Shown in pieces: positions 30,768 to 43,400 of a stretch of 64,000 bases of DNA. This stretch comes from Protopterus annectens. Taxonomy: Eukaryota; Chordata; Ceratodontiformes; Protopteridae. Location of the stretch: positions 404,979,245 to 405,043,244 of the forward strand of contig NC_056738.1 in NCBI RefSeq assembly GCF_019279795.1, read 5' to 3'. The first letter of the stretch is position 1. The number at the start of each line of letters is the position of its first letter. The translations under genes were made by a program, and so were the position numbers. The notes under the pieces are model-generated. The model had not been told where the DNA came from, searched no databases, and was given only the letters and a program-made list of their open reading frames with translations.

Positions 30768-32860
30768 TTTGTGCTTTCATAAAATTAATACATTATTTTC
30801 CTTTCAGTTTTCTGGTACAACAAAAAATCCCAGGTTTTCTTTGCACACTGTCTTCCTAAGACTTATTTTTTGAAAAGTCTCCTCTTGAGAAGCCTCTTAC
30901 TCAGATTTTTCTTCATTTCAGCCTCTGATTTTTGCAGTACTAGCAGTTCATTTGAGCAGTTAGTTAAAAGTTCTTGTATTTTTCCAGCCCTTTGCTATTT
31001 GAGTTGATAAATTATTTTAAGGAGGGGATAGTCTTTTTGGGACTACTTTGAAACAAGGGGAGCCAAGAAGAAAGTTAATTTTTTTAACTTGCAACTGGCA
31101 GCTATTTAGCCATAGAACAAGTAAGACAATAACATTCATTTTGAGGGTAGTTTAATTTTTATTTGAGAGGATATGAAGGGTGGTTTTCTTTTTGGCACAG
31201 ACAAACAAGGCGAGTCTGTTATTTTTTTTTATGTTTCCTCTCTTAAATTTTGTCCTCACTCAGTGGTTGGGAACAAACTGCATGCTTCATTTTAGGCTTT
31301 CTGACCTAAACTGACGAATGATGCCACTGCATGTGCCCATAGTAGTTAGACTGTCTATGTGCTTGATAAAGACAGAAATTTTGCCACACTAAGGACTAAA
31401 AAGAAATGCAACCTTTACCTGTTGTGGAAGACTTTTATTCTGTCATAAAATGTAGGAGTACACATCTGTTATGTCTTTCTTCATATTTATTATTCATTTT
31501 TTTTTTTTGTTCCTTAAACAGACACATCAGCTTTCTTTTTGCTCACTGACGCTGCTTTATACCACCGCATCTTTCTATTCTATGAAGAGTTCTGTGCACT
31601 GAAGTACGTATTGGCTATTCAAATAGAGACCAAGCTTTTTACTTGTTTTCAAGGTCTTTATATCCTCAGGTGTAGTTCTTACAAAATTGCTCATAAATCT
31701 AAAGTAAAGGCACTGTCTTCTTTATGCAGTAATTCTCTTCCTTTCGTAAAACTAAACACTTTCAGTGGACATGGTTTTCACTAGAAGGCTATTATGTATT
31801 ATATCGGGAGTGCTTTCCTATTGGCCAATACCAAGTGCATCAAAGTCCTTTCATAAGAAGCTGGCTTACTGACTGCTTAAATATCACAGGCACACAGCCT
31901 TGATAATGGTAGGAGGAATGACAGGACTTTTTCCTGCTGATTTCTCAGTCAGGGAACGGTTGAGTTAGGAAGACATTGTTTCATTGGTTCCTCTTACCAG
32001 TGAATGTTATGGAAAGACCAGGTATTTGGTGAGAGAGCTTTTCTTGCAGCAACATCACCAAAACTACTACGCCTTCATAATGAATAACAACAAAAAAAAA
32101 CAAAATGGAACAACTAATGGCTTACTAACAACTTCAACTTCAGGAAGTAGTAGATGATGGTTAATATATTTTTTTTCATTATAAAAGAATCCTTTTTTGA
32201 ATTAATATGATTAAAATGTCAATTTTACCCAGATTTCACCTAAAACATTCCTAACACTGAATAATGTAACAGACCCATTCATGCAAAAAAATCATCCCTT
32301 CGCTTCCCTTCATAAAACATGGAACAAAATGTGGATGGAAAAACGTGGAACACATACTAATACTATTAACTAAACTAGGAAGATGTCATGGGAGGGTAAA
32401 ATATGCTTTTTTATACTTATAAAGAAGATAGAAAAATTAATATGAATATAAATTTATGATTAATATCATTGATTTCACCTAAAAAACAACTAACACTGAA
32501 TGTGTAACAGACCCATTCAATGCTTGCAGGAGGGTGGAGCTCTGCATAAGGAGGAGCTGTGCCACATAAATGATATTCTCTAGTTACATCATTGTATGCC
32601 TGTCTCTGGGGCTGTTGCCAGAACATGCAGTGCAATGGTTAGCAGTGTAATGTGTTGCATAAAGGAGTTCTCTTGATTAAAACAGTGCATTAAAACAGGT
32701 ATGTTCAGGATTTTGACCTAACAGGTTGGTTTTAGTTTGTGGCCAGTTAATTAACAGTAGTTTTTTTTTTTTTTTTTTCGCTTTCATCTTTCCATTCTAT
32801 CAGTTACATGTTTTGTGCATACCTTTCTCACAGTTTAGGAGATGCCATGTTGTTCAGAAG
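30768..32860. other. Unassigned sequence, probably CFLAR intron
   Basis: AT-rich DNA without a recognised element. 32233-32285 and 32471-32523 are imperfect direct copies (atttcacctaaaa...aacactgaat). A poly(T) run lies at 32760-32778. It ends at the left end of E1. Confidence 0.55.
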
Positions 32861-33009
32861 AGATGATCTGATGTTGCCTTCATTTGCTGTTCAACCTATG
32901 GGTTTCGGATCCAATGCTCGGCCGCATACCAAATTTTCAGGCTTCATCTGAGCTCCTCCCCTACCCATAATGCTGCTCTCCTCCAAATCCCTCATCTCAT
33001 TTGCAGTAC
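32861..33009. repeat. E1 left ITR
   Basis: Reverse complement of 44990-45136 with scattered changes (shared: aacctatgggtttcggatcc region, ctcctcccctacccataa). No TATA or CRE module is seen. Confidence 0.87.
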
Positions 33010-33228
33010 TTTGTTTCGCATCTGGTATCTCGTATTCTCCTCAGGGTTTCTGTGAGTCTAGTGAAACTTTTTTCGACTTTTTTGGACTTTCATGTTAAAA
33101 ACTGTATTTCTTTATCCTATCCTTATCTGGTAGTCTCTTCAAACTGGTAAATTTGTGTATAGCTTTCCTATTATCTTCCCTTCACTACCCCTTTTCTACC
33201 TGTATGTATGTAAAATCTACATGCATGT

Positions 33229-33412
<184 letters not shown>

Positions 33413-33564
33413 TATCGACATAATGTTGAATGCTAAATGGTTGAACACTATATTGGATGATCAAAATGTTAAAATAAAATTAGTCTAAACAGACAATGTT
33501 GAAAGTAACGAATTTGCCCATTTCTGCACTGTAGTTTTTAATTTTTCTAATCTTTTTGGCTATT

Positions 33565-33565
<1 letters not shown>

Positions 33566-33629
<64 letters not shown>
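33566..33629. repeat. (TG)n microsatellite
   Basis: About 32 TG units, ending 32 bases before the E1 gag ATG. Confidence 0.97.
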
Positions 33630-33632
<3 letters not shown>

Positions 33633-34225
33633 TGCCGTGAGCAGGTTTGTTGTCCATAGGTATGTCTGATTCCAAACCCGTGGGCTTTAAGAAATGTGTC
33701 ACTTTTGGGCACAAAATCCTACTATTTGACGCTCACTCTAAGTGTGTGGTGTGCCTTGGGGCTGTCCACTTGGACTCGTCTTGCTCCATTTTTGCCGGGT
33801 TCAGCCAACAAACACTCATCGACAGATGTAACAAGTTGATTTTGAAAGGCCTTCTGCGTAGCTCCTCTTCTTCAGCCACTCCATTCACTTCAGGGGCTCA
33901 AACCCCCACCAAAAAACATAAAGAATATAAGAGGTCCCTTAGTAGAACCTGCCACTTGGGGGAGCCTCCTGCTAAGACTCCTAGACCTTCATATCTGACC
34001 GCTTCAGCTCCTATTGTCACCAGGCATCCCCTCAGTGCCAAAGCTTCTCCCCAGAGCTGGTAACATCCAGACCCAAGTCCCCTCTCCTGCAACAGTCCAG
34101 GCCCAGATGTTCATCATGTTTTACTGTTGCAGTCATTACTCTTGGGTTATCCTGCTGGCCGGCTACCCTCGGTCGGCCAGAATTCCAAAGTCTAGGTCCG
34201 GCGTCGGTTGCTGTCACCTCTTCCC

Positions 34226-34252
34226 TGATGTCAGTGCGCCAGGGGTATAAAA
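34226..34252 (+). promoter_or_regulatory. CRE-like site and TATA box in D3 left ITR
   Basis: TGATGTCA at 34226-34233 (CpG decayed to TpG), 12 bases, TATAAAA at 34246-34252. The right ITR keeps the intact pair on the minus strand (39552-39559 and 39533-39539). Confidence 0.6.
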
Positions 34253-34426
34253 GATGTAGCCGACGCCATTTTCTCCAGTCTTTCTTGCCAAGCGGTGCCC
34301 GAAGCAAAAGCAGTTTGCAAGTGCCGGTCGGCAGACTCCTGAGATTTTCAAATCTGAATTTCAGAACCGAAGTCTTCATTAAAGCTAAGTACCCCGTTGG
34401 GGAAACTTTTTTCTTGCTCCAGACCG

Positions 34427-36245
34427 ATGACAGAAAAATTTAACAATTGTATTTCTTGTGGGAAGCAAATACCTCATAAGGATTTTCACTCTTACTGTAT
34501 TCCTTGCCTAGGCCCTGATCACAACGTTGCTAGCTGTCGGTTTTGTGCTAGATTTAACCAACGCACTATTAAGCGTTGATTTGATTTTGCATTTCATTAC
34601 TTTGGCTGAAGATTTAATTATATAATGCTGTCGGAACAGCCGACGACCGGAGTTTACAAAAAACGCAAGGACAAGGAAAAGGATAGGCAGCCGAGGTCCA
34701 AAACCAGTGACGAAGCCTCTGCTAGGCCAGCCGCCGGTTCGCCTGTTCTCAGTGAGGCGCTTTCACAGCCCCTGGCACCCGCTACCTCAGAGCCACAGGC
34801 TGCTTCCGACTCCCACGTGGAGCCGACTGGGCCTCTGGATACTCAAGGTATTGGACACTCGAAAATCATTCCCTCAGATGGGTCCGGAGCCGCTGAGCAG
34901 GCATCGGCTTCTGTGGGTGTCTTCAGACCTACACAACTATATATTAAGCCATCTTTAGCTTCAAAGACAAAGACTAAAGCAGCTCTAAAGACAAAGAAAC
35001 AAGTACAGCATTCTCCTACTCAGTCTACCATGCCTAAAAAACAGATATTTAGAATGGCCGAAGATCTAATTTCTTTGATCAGGGGCTCCCATCCCCCAAC
35101 TGATGAGGCCTAGGCAAGAGACAGTGTATTATTCTTTTGATCAGGTTTCTATTTCCACTGATTCCTCTTCTGAACAGGATTATTCCATGCTTCCCTATGA
35201 GGATTCTGATGCTGAAGAATCCATTCCTTCAGCCTGTCCTCCTGAGGATTATTCTTTTAAGGAAACCCTGCATACCATGAGGGAGCATTTCCACTGGGAG
35301 AGCCAAGATTATTCTGAATCTAAGAAAAGGCTCAGAGACTTTCTGCTACTTCCTCAGCACAGACCCCTTGCTATTCCACCTGTTTTAGACATTGTAGATG
35401 ATGTATTTTCAGAGTCCAGCCTGTCCCCTGACTCTTTATCCCCTGCACCTGCTAAGCCAGACAGATACTACAGGGTTAGCGGATTCTCCTAAATTCCTTT
35501 ATAAAAACCCTGCTGCTGATCCAGAAACTATATCTCAGGGTCCCAAAGGGGTTAAAAGCCTCCACTGTAAAAAAAAAAAAAAAAACCTGTCCCCTCTGAT
35601 ATGGATTCCAGAGTTCTAGACAGACTGGGGAAGAAAGTATACACTTCTGCTACCTTGGCTGTAAGGGCTTTAAATTGTCAGTTTCATATGCTTAAATATC
35701 AGCAATATTTAATAACACTGCTTAAACAGAAATTGTTGAGAAATACTGGATGTTCCGAGAACAAGGAATTGCAGGATTTATTGCATGCAGCTGAACAAGT
35801 GGGAAAGCATACTTTGCAATGTGGTTATAATTCACTGGAGGCCTTGTGCAGGTCCGCTGTCACAGGTTCCGTTATTAGACGGCATGCTTGGTTAAAGGAA
35901 CAGAATCTGCCTGATCATGTTAAAGCAAAATTATTAGATGCACCATTGTAGCATGATACTTTGTTTGGTACTAAAGCAGAAGAGGTTTTGAAAAAAATGG
36001 AGGATAAAGCAAAATCCATGCAGACAGTCAAGGATTTCTTACAGGTACAGCCTCCCAGGTTTAGCAGGAACTGGCCTTCTAAAAATTGATCCTTTCCAGT
36101 GTCAGACAGACCACAAAGAGGCAGATACAGGCGTCCCAGAGGCAGACCTCAGCCCCAAGGCTCATACAGGCCTAAACAATGGGGTGCTCCTACCTCCAAA
36201 AGCGGAGAAGACAAATCACAACCTTACAGGAAACAGTCCCAATGA
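34427..36245 (+). pseudogene. DIRS gag, D3
   Basis: ATG at 34427 (MTEKFNNCISCGK). The Cys/His cluster C-x2-C, HKDFH, C-x2-C, H, C-x2-C is intact to CARFN. A TGA at 34577 and another soon after interrupt the frame, which resumes in phase at 34625-35113 (KKRKDKEKDR). Later parts in other frames hold EDYSFKETLH, LPQHRPLAIPP and, after a poly(A) run at 35571-35585, ALNCQFHMLKYQ and LKEQNLPDHVK. Ends at the TGA of 36243-36245. Confidence 0.9.
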
Positions 36246-38145
36246 CTTTCCTCTGCCAGATCCAAGCACTTTTCTTTTGGCAGCTCCCTTAGGGGGAAAA
36301 CTAGCACTTTTTTTATCAAATTGGCAAATAATTACCCAAGACAAATGGGTGCTGAACATAGTGTCCCAAGGCTACAGGTTCCATTTTCACACTCTACCAC
36401 GGTCAAAAGGTATGCCAGACCTGCCACACAATCAGTGGGCAGAGGCGCAAAAACTAATTACAGCCCTCATGGACATGAGGGCCATTCAGCAAGTACCACA
36501 ACAAGAGCAGGGGCAAGGATTTTACTTCAGACTTTTCCTAGTACCCAGGAAGGACAGAACCTGGAGGCCAATATTGGACCTGTCTATTCTAAATATGTTT
36601 CTGGAAGTTCCAAAATTCAAGATGTTGACTCTACAGCAGCTACTGCCCATGCTGGGAAAGAAGGCTTGTCTCGTAACTTTGGACCTAAAAGAGGCATACC
36701 TGCATGTCCCATTCAGACAGTCTTGCAGAAGATACCTCAGATTCATAGCTGGCTCAATGCATTACCAATTCTCTGCACTGCCCTTTGGCTTATCTACTGT
36801 GCCCAGGGTCTTCATAAAGTGCCTGGCAACAGTAATTGCATTTTGCAGACAAAGAGGAATTCAAATATATCCCTACATGGATCACTGCCTAATTCAAGCA
36901 GAGAACAAAGACATTCTTCTAAAGCATCTGGCATTTATAAAAAGGTTACTAACTGGCCTAGGGTATACAGTAAACGAAAAGAAATCAAAACTAGTGTCAT
37001 CTCAAGAGATAATATTCCTGGGTGCAAGCTTAAATACAACTGCCCAGATGGCTTATCTCACGCCAGACAAACAAAAGCAACTGACTTCTTACTTCAAGAA
37101 GTTGGCAACAAAAACCCACTTATCTGCAAGGAAAATCCTGCAGGCCCTGGGTTTTCATGGCATCCTGCATTCTAATTCCATATGCCAGACTGCATATGAG
37201 GAAACTACAATGGTATCTAAAAAGTGTTTGGACTCAGCATTGCCACAGCCTGGAGACAGTAATTGCACTCATTCCCTGCCTGCAACAGGAGTTTCAATGG
37301 TTGGCAGAAGCCTGTCACCACAACAAGGGTCTGCCATTCAGTTTACCCACAGCCAGACAGACACTGACAACGGATGCATCAGATTATGCCTGGGGGGCCC
37401 ATATGGCAGGAAAATGTATTCAGGGCACATGGCCTGCAAACCAGATGCATCCTCACATCAATCAAAAAGAGATGCTAGCTGTTCAAAATGCCCTGACAGC
37501 CTTCAAGGACCTGCTTCATCCAGGACAACTACTGATAAAGACAGACAATACTACGGTCATGTGGTACATAAACAGGGAGGTACACATTCCTACCCTCTCT
37601 GCAGACAAGCAATGACCTTATGGGACACAGCATTGGCTTTTCAAATTCACCTGCAAGCACAATTCCGGCCAGGAAACACAAATACTCTGGCAGACGACCT
37701 AAGCAGAAACCTCATGGATCCCCACGAATGGAAACAGGATCCGCAAGTCTTCAGCATGATAATAAGGAAAAGGGGATGCCCAGACATAGATCTATTTGCC
37801 TCCCCCCACAACTGCCAATTGCAGAGATTCTGCACAAGGATTTATTACAAGCAAGCATGGAAAGTGGACGCCATATCCTTCAGCTGGAAAAATCTAACAG
37901 TATATGCCTTTCCTCCACTGCCTCTCCTTCCCAGGGTACTCCTAGAGGTCAGACAAGAGAAGTCAAAAATGATACTGATTGCACCAGACTGGCCTCGCCA
38001 GCACTGGTACACAGTCCTAAAGAGCTTGTCTCAAGGTCCAGCATGGATATTGCCTCAAACTCCTCACTTGCTGACCCAACAAAACAGTCAGATCCTGCAC
38101 AGCCAATTCAGGACCTTAAATCTGGCAGCATGGTGGATAATGTAA
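36246..38145 (+). pseudogene. DIRS RT-RNase H-methyltransferase, D3
   Basis: One frame is open from 36184 to 38145 (653 codons), but the middle is out of register. RT is in frame (LFLVPRKDRTWRPILDLS, LDLKEAYLHV, LPFGLSTVPR), with YMDH in place of YLDD, so a catalytic Asp is gone. Between about 37157 and 37573 the true RNase H lies in another frame (TTDASDYAWG, QKEMLAV, KTDNTT), after which the first frame returns with LADDLSRN. The methyltransferase block (DIDLFASPHN, YAFPPLPL, APDWPRQHW) is intact to LNLAAWWIM. Confidence 0.92.
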
Positions 38146-39141
38146 CCATTCAGAACACTCCTCTTTCAAAAGCTGTTATGGATGTTATCTTGGAGGCCAG
38201 GAGGCCCAGTACCAGAAAATGTTATGCAGAAAAATTGAAGAGATTCTGTGCTTGGAACCAGGAACAAGCCATTGACACGTGTGTACCAAATATACCTCAG
38301 ATTTTACAATACCTAACTGAGATGCTGAACCAAAGGCCTTTCTTTCTCATCAGTTAAGATTCATGCCTCTGCCATTTCAGCACATTACAATATGGAACCA
38401 CCTATCTTTTCTCATCCTTTAATGAGGCAGTACCTCAGAGGGGCCAAAAACATTAGGCCTTCAAGGAGAGCACCAATTCCGGCCTTGGACCTAAATTATG
38501 CATTGGAAAAACTCACACTGCCTCCTTTCGAGCTAGCTTCAACAACAGATATAACATTTTTATCCTGGAAAACAGCTCTACTCCTAGCAATAACCTCTGC
38601 AAGATGAGTCTCAGAGTTACAAGCACTCATGGCTGTGGAACCTTTTATCATTTTTCATCCAGACAGTGTTTCTCTGAGGACAAACTCTACATTCATGCCT
38701 AAGGTGGTATCCAGTGTGGCCCTCAACCAAGCCATTCACTTGCCTACCTTTTATCCAAATCCACAGAACAAGGGTGAGAAAATTCTGCATTCTTTGGACA
38801 TACACAGGCAATTACGTTTCTACTTGGACAGAACTAAAGCTTTCAGAAAAACTGAGCAACTTTGTGTCATGCTGCAGGTTCACAAGGAAAGTCTATCTCA
38901 AAACAGACGATTTCTAAATGGATAGGCCATTGCATCTGTTTCTGCTATTTTCAACATGGCAAATCAGTGCCTAAGGGCATTAGGCCTCATTCCACCAGAG
39001 CAGCAGCCTTCTTCAGAGGAGTACAAACCAAATATATCTTAGAGGCTGCAACTTGGAGTTCAGTGCACACTTTCACAAAGCACTACCACTTACCTCTTTA
39101 CTCTAAGTCCAGAGCAGGTTTTGCCACAGCAGTTCTGTAGG
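38130..39141 (+). pseudogene. DIRS tyrosine recombinase, D3
   Basis: N-terminal part to 38357 (ARRPSTRKCYAEK), then a frame change. The region 38392-38607 ends in a TGA at the place of the catalytic Arg (SAR-stop-VSEL near 38606). The reading continues at 38629-38925 and in another frame at 38862-39140, with HSTRAAAFFRG (HxxR box) and TFTKHYHLPLYSKSRAGF (catalytic Tyr). The loss of the Arg codon alone would inactivate it. Confidence 0.9.
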
Positions 39142-39200
39142 GCCTCATAGCCTCTCCTAATCCTTTATAGCCCAGCCGCCCATCCACAGCTTTGGGATTC

Positions 39201-39320
39201 AACCCAACAGTAATGACTGCAACAGTGAAACGCGATGAACATAGTACAGTTGTGTACCTACCATAAATGTAGATGTTCGAGTGTATTCACTGTTGTGTTC
39301 AAGTGTATTCACTGTTGCAG
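39201..39320. repeat. D3 internal complementary region with a 22-bp duplication
   Basis: As in other copies, but the segment tgttcgagtgtattcactgt (39274-39293) is repeated as tgttcaagtgtattcactgt at 39296-39315. Confidence 0.88.
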
Positions 39321-39495
39321 TCCAGGTTACCCACCCACCATCCCCCTTCTCTTTGCTGGGACTTTTCTGCATTACTCTATCCTATACAACCTATTTGGTG
39401 TATTTGCTTGTAGACAAAGGAAATGTTATTTTTGTGCTTGTATTTTTATTGGCATATTTTTTCAGCCTACCAATTTGGGGGCACCTGACATCTGG

Positions 39496-39707
39496 GGCAA
39501 GAAAAACTGAAGAAAATGGCGTTGGCTGCATCTTTTATACCCCTGGCGCACTGACGTCAGGGAAGAGGCGACACCAACCGACGCCGGACCTAGACTTTGG
39601 AATTCTGGCCGACCGAGGGTAGCCTGCCAGCAGGATAACCCAAGAGTAATGACTGCAACAGTGAATACACTCGAACATCTACATTTATGGTAGGTACACA
39701 ACTGTAC
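39496..39707. repeat. D3 right ITR with inward CRE and TATA box
   Basis: Inverted relative to 34106-34289. Minus-strand CRE 39552-39559 and TATAAAA 39533-39539 with a 12-base spacer. Confidence 0.9.
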
Positions 39708-41440
39708 TTTCCAGGCATGCTTTGGTTGCCTCTTCCATTAGGTCTTCCTGAAGCCTTTTCGAAGCTGAGGTGGACAAGCATGATGGTTAAGTTTCTCAAG
39801 GCACAAATCTAGCTGAGAATCTTGCCTGCTCCGTGCCTTCCTGGATCCTCAACCAGTGATCTGATTTTCACACCTATCTCTCCTTCTCCTGTCCGACCTC
39901 AGGTTTTGGAGTTATCGGGCCCGAGCCTTCCTGGAGTCAAGACATCAGAGCCGGCAGGTACCGTTACCTTGTCTCCAATGGTCTCCGTGACTCACCTGGC
40001 TGTGACAGTTTCGGAACAGAATGCATCTCTGAGCCGTAGTTTCGGTGTTGGGTCTGAGGGGGTGGCATCAGCTACGAAGTTTTTGGAGCTGTCTCTTCCC
40101 CTCAGGACCTCTACATTTGATAGCTCGGCTCTCACTCCTCACTATGATCCCGGGGTGGTTGGGATTCGTGAAGCTTCCCTGTCGACAGCTTTGGGTCTTG
40201 GGGTGCCAGTGGTGTCTCAATCTTGTTTGGCATTCGACGTGGTAGAGAGGGTTCGCTGTGTAACCAGAGGAGTCTTGACTCTACCTGCTTTGGTGCCCAG
40301 CCCCCTCTCCAGCAGCTTTTGTGCTTGAGTCATCTACTCTTTCTCCTCCGGGACAGCCTGCCCAGAAAGACTTCCAGTCTGCTTCCCTCTTGGAACTCTG
40401 AGTCTTCTGATACCTTCCCAGAGCACTCCACTGATATTATTCCTTGGAAGTATCAGTACAAAAGGAGGCACTTCAATTCCCCTTTGGAATCTGTCACAGA
40501 GGACACCGATCTCAGTGAAGGGGATGGGTCCCCCATATCACCAGCTGGAAATCCTATGCCAAAAGGGTGGTTGGTCTTCCAAAAGCCCTAACCTACAGGA
40601 GTCAGTGTTTCTGGAAGCTTTTGGTTCAGGCCCATCTACTTCTTGGGTATCCCCCCCTGCGGACCCCTTTATTGACCTTGTGTCGTGCAGGGCATGGAAG
40701 GAGCCGGATGCAGTGGAACCAATCCCCAAGCGGCCAGATAAGATTCTTAGTGCCCCTTCTGACTGCCCCTGTTGGACTAAGGGTGTTCCTGTTGATGCCA
40801 TGGTGGTTGCAGCTGCCACCAAAAAGGAGCTGGCCCAGCAGATCTCCACTGTTCAACCCCCTAACGGGGAGTCTAGGGCTTTGGACAGGTTTAGGAAACA
40901 GGTTTATGCTTCAGTGACCTTCACATTGTGAGTGCTGAACTATTTGGCACACATAACCAGGCTACAGAGGGACCTAGTTAAGGAACTCTCTAGCTTTGTC
41001 AAGGGTCCATGTCTGCCAAGGACCAGATGACCTTTTCCTACAGAATGGCTACCCTTCAGTCTATTTAAAACATGTCCATGAAATTGATCTCTCATGCTGC
41101 AGAAGGTGCCTCATGGGCGACCGGATCAGGCGTTATTACCAGATGCCATGCCTGGATGCAGATGTTTGATTTCTTGGAACCCTACAAGGCATCCTTCACC
41201 AATGCCCCTTTCAGTGGATCAACTCCCTTTGGTCCAACAGTTAGACACACACACTGCCTAAGTGAAAAGGGCAGAAAGACATTGTCTGCCATCGGGATTC
41301 ACTTCTCTACCTCTACAGACCTTTACCAGGAACCAGCATGGAGGTAAGAAGTTGTGGTTGCAAAAATCCCAAGGTCCTTTTCAGGATTCTCAGGGAGACC
41401 TTCCTCCCAGAGGCAGAGTGGAAAATGGTTATAATGGCAG

Positions 41441-43400
41441 ATGCTGCCCTTGTGGCAGAGGGGGTCTGATGAGCCAAGGATCTCAAGGTTTTTTCTTGGA
41501 CAGACCCAGTCAGTGATCCTGAGGGATTACCTGACTGCTCGTCTCTGGAGGCAGTCAGGGGACATTTGTCCTTACACTCAGCAGCCTGGGAAGCCATCAC
41601 AAAAAAATTGTTGGGTGTTAAAAATTATATCCAGAGGCTATTCAATACCCTTTTCCCAGAAACCCTCCCCAAACAAAACCCTCCCCGATGTTCCACCCAA
41701 TCAGCGGGAGGCTGCAGCGTTAGAGATTTCACAGCTTCAAAAAGAGTCATCCAGTGTGTCCTGTCAGACTAGATTGGATCAGGCATCTACTCCAGATTCT
41801 TTTTTAGTACCCAAAAAGACAGGGGACCTCAGACCCATTCTGGACCTCACCACCCTAAACAAATCCGTTTCCAACTCAAAGGTCCGAATGGTCGCGATAC
41901 AGTCCATTCTGCCTTTATGCAGAAGGACCACTGGATGTGCTGTATAGACCTTTAGGATGTGTGCTATTACATCAAGATGAACAGGTACTGCAGAAGGTTC
42001 CTCCGCTTCCAGCAAGGAGCCAAACATTATCAGTTCAAAGTACTGCTCTTTGGTGTCCACAGCCCTCCGGGTGCTCACCAAATGCATGGAAATCATGGCA
42101 GCTCACCTGAGACTGCAAGGATTCCAGGTGTTTCCATACCTAGATGATTAGCTCTTAACTGCTCCCACAAGGCATCGATTTCTGGAAGCCAGAGAATTGC
42201 TATTCCACCTAGCCTCAAACTTGGGCATCTCTACCAACCTGGAAAAGTCTCATCTTCAACTTGTCCAAGTCATAGACTTCATCGGAGCCCTTCTGGACAC
42301 CATTCGTTCTCTAGCCCTTTTTCCTCCAGACAAAATTTCCACCTTGAGGGCTCATGGCAAGCAGGTAATGGACATTCCTCCCCCCCAGCAAGTCTTGTCC
42401 TAAGAGCTGTGGGGTCCATGGCGGCCACAATCACCCTGGTACCATTAACTCGCCTTCATATGAGAATACATCAATGGACCTTAGCAGTGCAGTGGTCTCT
42501 CCTGCTGTACTGATTAAGTTACCCAATCAGGATTTCACAAGCATGGAGACATTTTCTCCTATGTTGAATCCACTCTGAGAATCTTCTCCAGGGCCACCCA
42601 TTCATCCTACCCCCTCCCACGTCCACTGTAGCAGCTGACACGTCCCAACTCTGGTGGGGGGGGGTTATCTGGGACAGACAGTCCAAAGCATGTCGTCCCC
42701 CCTAGAGACCAACTTGCATATAAACATTCTGGTGATGAGAGTGGTGCTTCTTGCATTGCAAGCCCTTCATTCCTCTCTTTCCAATGGAACTATTACTATT
42801 CAGGCAGACAACATGTCAGTGGTCTGGTATAACAGCAAACAAGAAGGAACTAGGTCTTACCCCTTGTGTCGAGAGGCCATGAGGCTGTGGCAATAGGCAA
42901 TTTCTTCCAACCTGTTTCTCACAGCAACACACATTCTGAGGAAGTTGAACAGCCTGGTGGACAGCCTTAGCAGAATCATTCGGACGCCTCATGAGTGGTC
43001 TCTGAATCCTTCAGTGGCAAATATGATCTTCCAGGGATGGGGTTAACCTTACTGCAGTTTTTGTCTCTCCCTCAAACACCAAGTTTTTTGCCCTGATCCC
43101 TCCTCGGGGATAATCCCCGAGAGATGTTGTAGTCCATGCTTGGCCCCCTGGTCTGCTCTATGCCTAACTCCGTCTTCCACTCATTCCCAAATTTCTGCAA
43201 AAAACTCAGAGGTTGAAGTGCCAAGTGATGCTCATTGCCCCCCTGTGGCCCTGGCAAGTCTCTTTCCCCTTCCTTTGTCTCACCTAGTTTCCCCACCTTG
43301 GACTCTGAATTCCTCTCCAGATCTGTTGTCGCATTCCTCTGAACACTTCCAACTGGATCTTCTGAACTTGAAACTAACTGCCTGGTTACTCAACTTCCAA
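41441..43400 (+). pseudogene. DIRS family-B RT-RNase H-methyltransferase, E1
   Basis: RT fingers are open in 41441-41947 (DSFLVPKKTGDLRPILDLTTLN). The palm is scattered over frames to about 42400, with HYQFKVLLFG near 42030, FPYLDD near 42135 and FIGALLDT near 42280. RNase H shows as ADTSQLWWGG near 42635, QADNMSVVWYNSKQ (42810) and NSLVDSLSR near 42950. A degraded methyltransferase block (LPLIPKFLQKL, APLWPWQ) precedes 43400. No intact frame remains. Confidence 0.82.

Larger units (their letters stand above)
34106..39707 (+). mobile_element. DIRS retrotransposon copy D3 (family A), inserted in E1 gag
   Basis: Both ITRs (34106-34289, 39496-39707) and ICR (39201-39320) are present, with gag, RT-RNase H-methyltransferase and recombinase between them. 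The left end begins gatgttcatcatg, the right ends cacaactgtac. It lies inside E1 and is therefore younger than E1. The CRE-TATA modules survive in both ITRs (left CRE changed at one base). Confidence 0.95.
33662..41515 (+). pseudogene. DIRS family-B gag, E1, split by D3
   Basis: ATG at 33662 (MSDSKPVGF). The N-terminal part has a CVTFGHKILLFDAHSKCVVC Cys/His pattern, then NKLILKGLL. The frame closes at 34063, just before D3. After D3 it resumes (39822-40328, Ser/Pro-rich), then 40515-40931 (ALDRFRKQVYASV, the same block as family-A ALDRWGKKVYTSA) and 41072-41347 (GSGVITRCHAWMQ, matching GSVIRRHAWLK). The shared blocks show it is a gag homologue. Several frameshifts. Confidence 0.82.

Noticed and set aside
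31539..31784. Possible host exon after a pyrimidine tract and cag at about 31520
   Set aside because: The translation matches no part of CFLAR or other protein I recognise, and no donor fits. Probably chance.
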